A stretch of 64,000 nt of DNA from Oscillospiraceae bacterium. GTDB taxonomy: Bacteria > Bacillota > Clostridia > UMGS1840. Within the stretch, counting starts at the first letter, position 1; each line of letters opens with the position of its first letter. This document shows positions 63,266 to 64,000 of this stretch, in pieces. The DNA is taken from contig SVKD01000011.1 of NCBI GenBank assembly GCA_015068645.1, positions 1 through 64,000 of the forward strand. Reading direction: 5' to 3'. The notes below the pieces were generated by a model. The model searched no databases. It was not told the DNA's origin and was given only the letters and a program-made list of their open reading frames with translations. A program made the translations under genes and the position numbers.

Positions 63266-64000
63266 ATGAACTTTGTTTCAGAAAATTTAGCAGTGAATGA
63301 GCAGGGACATCTCACTATTGGTGGGGTGGACGTGATGATACTCAAAGAAAAATATGGTACTCCGCTCTATGTGATGGACGAAGATATGATTCGCACTCAT
63401 CTTCGCACCTATCAGGATGCCTTAGATACCTATTACAACGGAAACGGACTGGCTCAGTTTGCTTCCAAAGCCTTTTGCACCAAGTATATGTGCAAAATTG
63501 TGGCGGAAGAGGGATTGGGGTTGGATGTGGTATCAGGCGGTGAGCTTTATACTGCATTATCTGCCAACTTTCCTGCGGATAAAATCTGTTTCCACGGCAA
63601 TAATAAAACCAAGGACGAGCTTACCTTTGCTATCGGTCATGATGTTGGCACCATTGTGGTGGATAACATCTATGAATTGGAGCAGATTGATAAAATCGCA
63701 GGAGAATTGGGCAAAGTGCAGAATGTGATTTTCAGAATCAAACCCGGCATTGATGCCCACACTCACGATTTTATTATGACAGGTCAGATTGATTCCAAAT
63801 TCGGCTTTGCATTGGAAACCGGTGAAGCATTGTCTGCAGTGGAAGCGGTGAAGGACAAAAAGAATATCTGTTACAAGGGCATTCATTGCCATATTGGTTC
63901 TCAGATTTTTGATGTGAAACCGTTCCGTGAAGCTGCTAAAGTGATGATGGCGTTTATCAAAGAAATTAAAGATAAACTGGGGTTAGATACCGAAGAACTG
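63266..64000 (+). CDS. lysA: diaminopimelate decarboxylase (5' part)
   Basis: LysA makes lysine from meso-diaminopimelate with pyridoxal phosphate. The visible 245 codons have YGTPLYVMDED, the cofactor lysine in FASKAFCTKYM, LDVVSGGELYTA and FHGNNKTKDEL, then KFGFAL and HIGSQI. The gene starts at 63266 after GCGAGGAA and runs past the window end, so the C-terminal beta domain is not seen. Confidence 0.95.
   Translation, partial: MNFVSENLAVNEQGHLTIGGVDVMILKEKYGTPLYVMDEDMIRTHLRTYQDALDTYYNGNGLAQFASKAFCTKYMCKIVAEEGLGLDVVSGGELYTALSANFPADKICFHGNNKTKDELTFAIGHDVGTIVVDNIYELEQIDKIAGELGKVQNVIFRIKPGIDAHTHDFIMTGQIDSKFGFALETGEALSAVEAVKDKKNICYKGIHCHIGSQIFDVKPFREAAKVMMAFIKEIKDKLGLDTEEL

Overview
The window looks like a chromosomal segment of a low-GC, anaerobic member of the Clostridia, probably an uncultured or gut-type lineage. 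The evidence is the fused ispH-rpsA gene, pyruvate formate-lyase with its activase, a four-subunit 2-oxoacid:ferredoxin oxidoreductase, SLH and copper-amine-oxidase-type stalk surface proteins, NADP-type secondary alcohol dehydrogenase, near-consensus sigma-A promoters (TTGACA-N17-TATAAT) and GGAGG ribosome binding sites. No transposase, CRISPR array or intact prophage was seen. Identifications come from reading the sequence and from memory of protein families; no database search was run.

Layout. 1-267: the last bases of a 23S rRNA gene, a 5S rRNA gene and its terminator. 268-922: a gene-free block built from several kinds of short repeats. 923-9021 (+): a small membrane protein with a TetR-type regulator, threonine synthase, a phosphoesterase, a nucleotidyltransferase and a heterodimeric ABC exporter. 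9034-15759 (-): one long transcription unit, rpiR-like regulator, flavoprotein, cmk, plsC, ispH-rpsA, hisIE, followed by ptsH with its own promoter. 15869-20242 (-): a Xer-like recombinase, dacF-like carboxypeptidase, cardiolipin synthase and an orphan LytTR protein. 20314-25652: rny with a long leader, a secondary alcohol dehydrogenase, one tRNA (CAU) and a DEAD-box helicase. 25715-38904: a large unknown membrane protein with a Cys-rich tail, a stalk protein, MATE pump, nucleotidyltransferase, NlpC/P60 hydrolase, mutY, an AI-2E-type permease, rRNA methyltransferase, a copZ-like protein, glmM and an SLH protein. 39076-48719: DUF421 protein, pflB-pflA, a small transporter, an isolated tail-fibre-like gene pair and a ribose-type ABC transporter.

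48981-59856 (+) is the most notable part: asp23-nusB-xseA-xseB-ispA-[about 960 bases without a gene]-small membrane protein-dxs-tlyA-nadK-argR-recN-rseC-like. The gap and the membrane protein match the known arrangement of OLE RNA (ornate, large, extremophilic RNA) and its partner OapA, which lie between ispA and dxs in other Firmicutes. The OapA candidate is a four-helix membrane protein with a DxxxD motif. This is the best candidate in the window for an exotic RNA-protein system; the family is known, but this instance, including an extra 290-base spacer after the RNA, deserves study.

59858-64000 (+): a P-loop ATPase, a four-gene ferredoxin-dependent 2-oxoacid oxidoreductase and the start of lysA, which runs off the window. 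Isoprenoid precursor genes (ispH, ispA, dxs), envelope synthesis (glmM, plsC, cls, dacF, lysA) and anaerobic carbon metabolism (pfl, 2-oxoacid oxidoreductase, adh) dominate the content.
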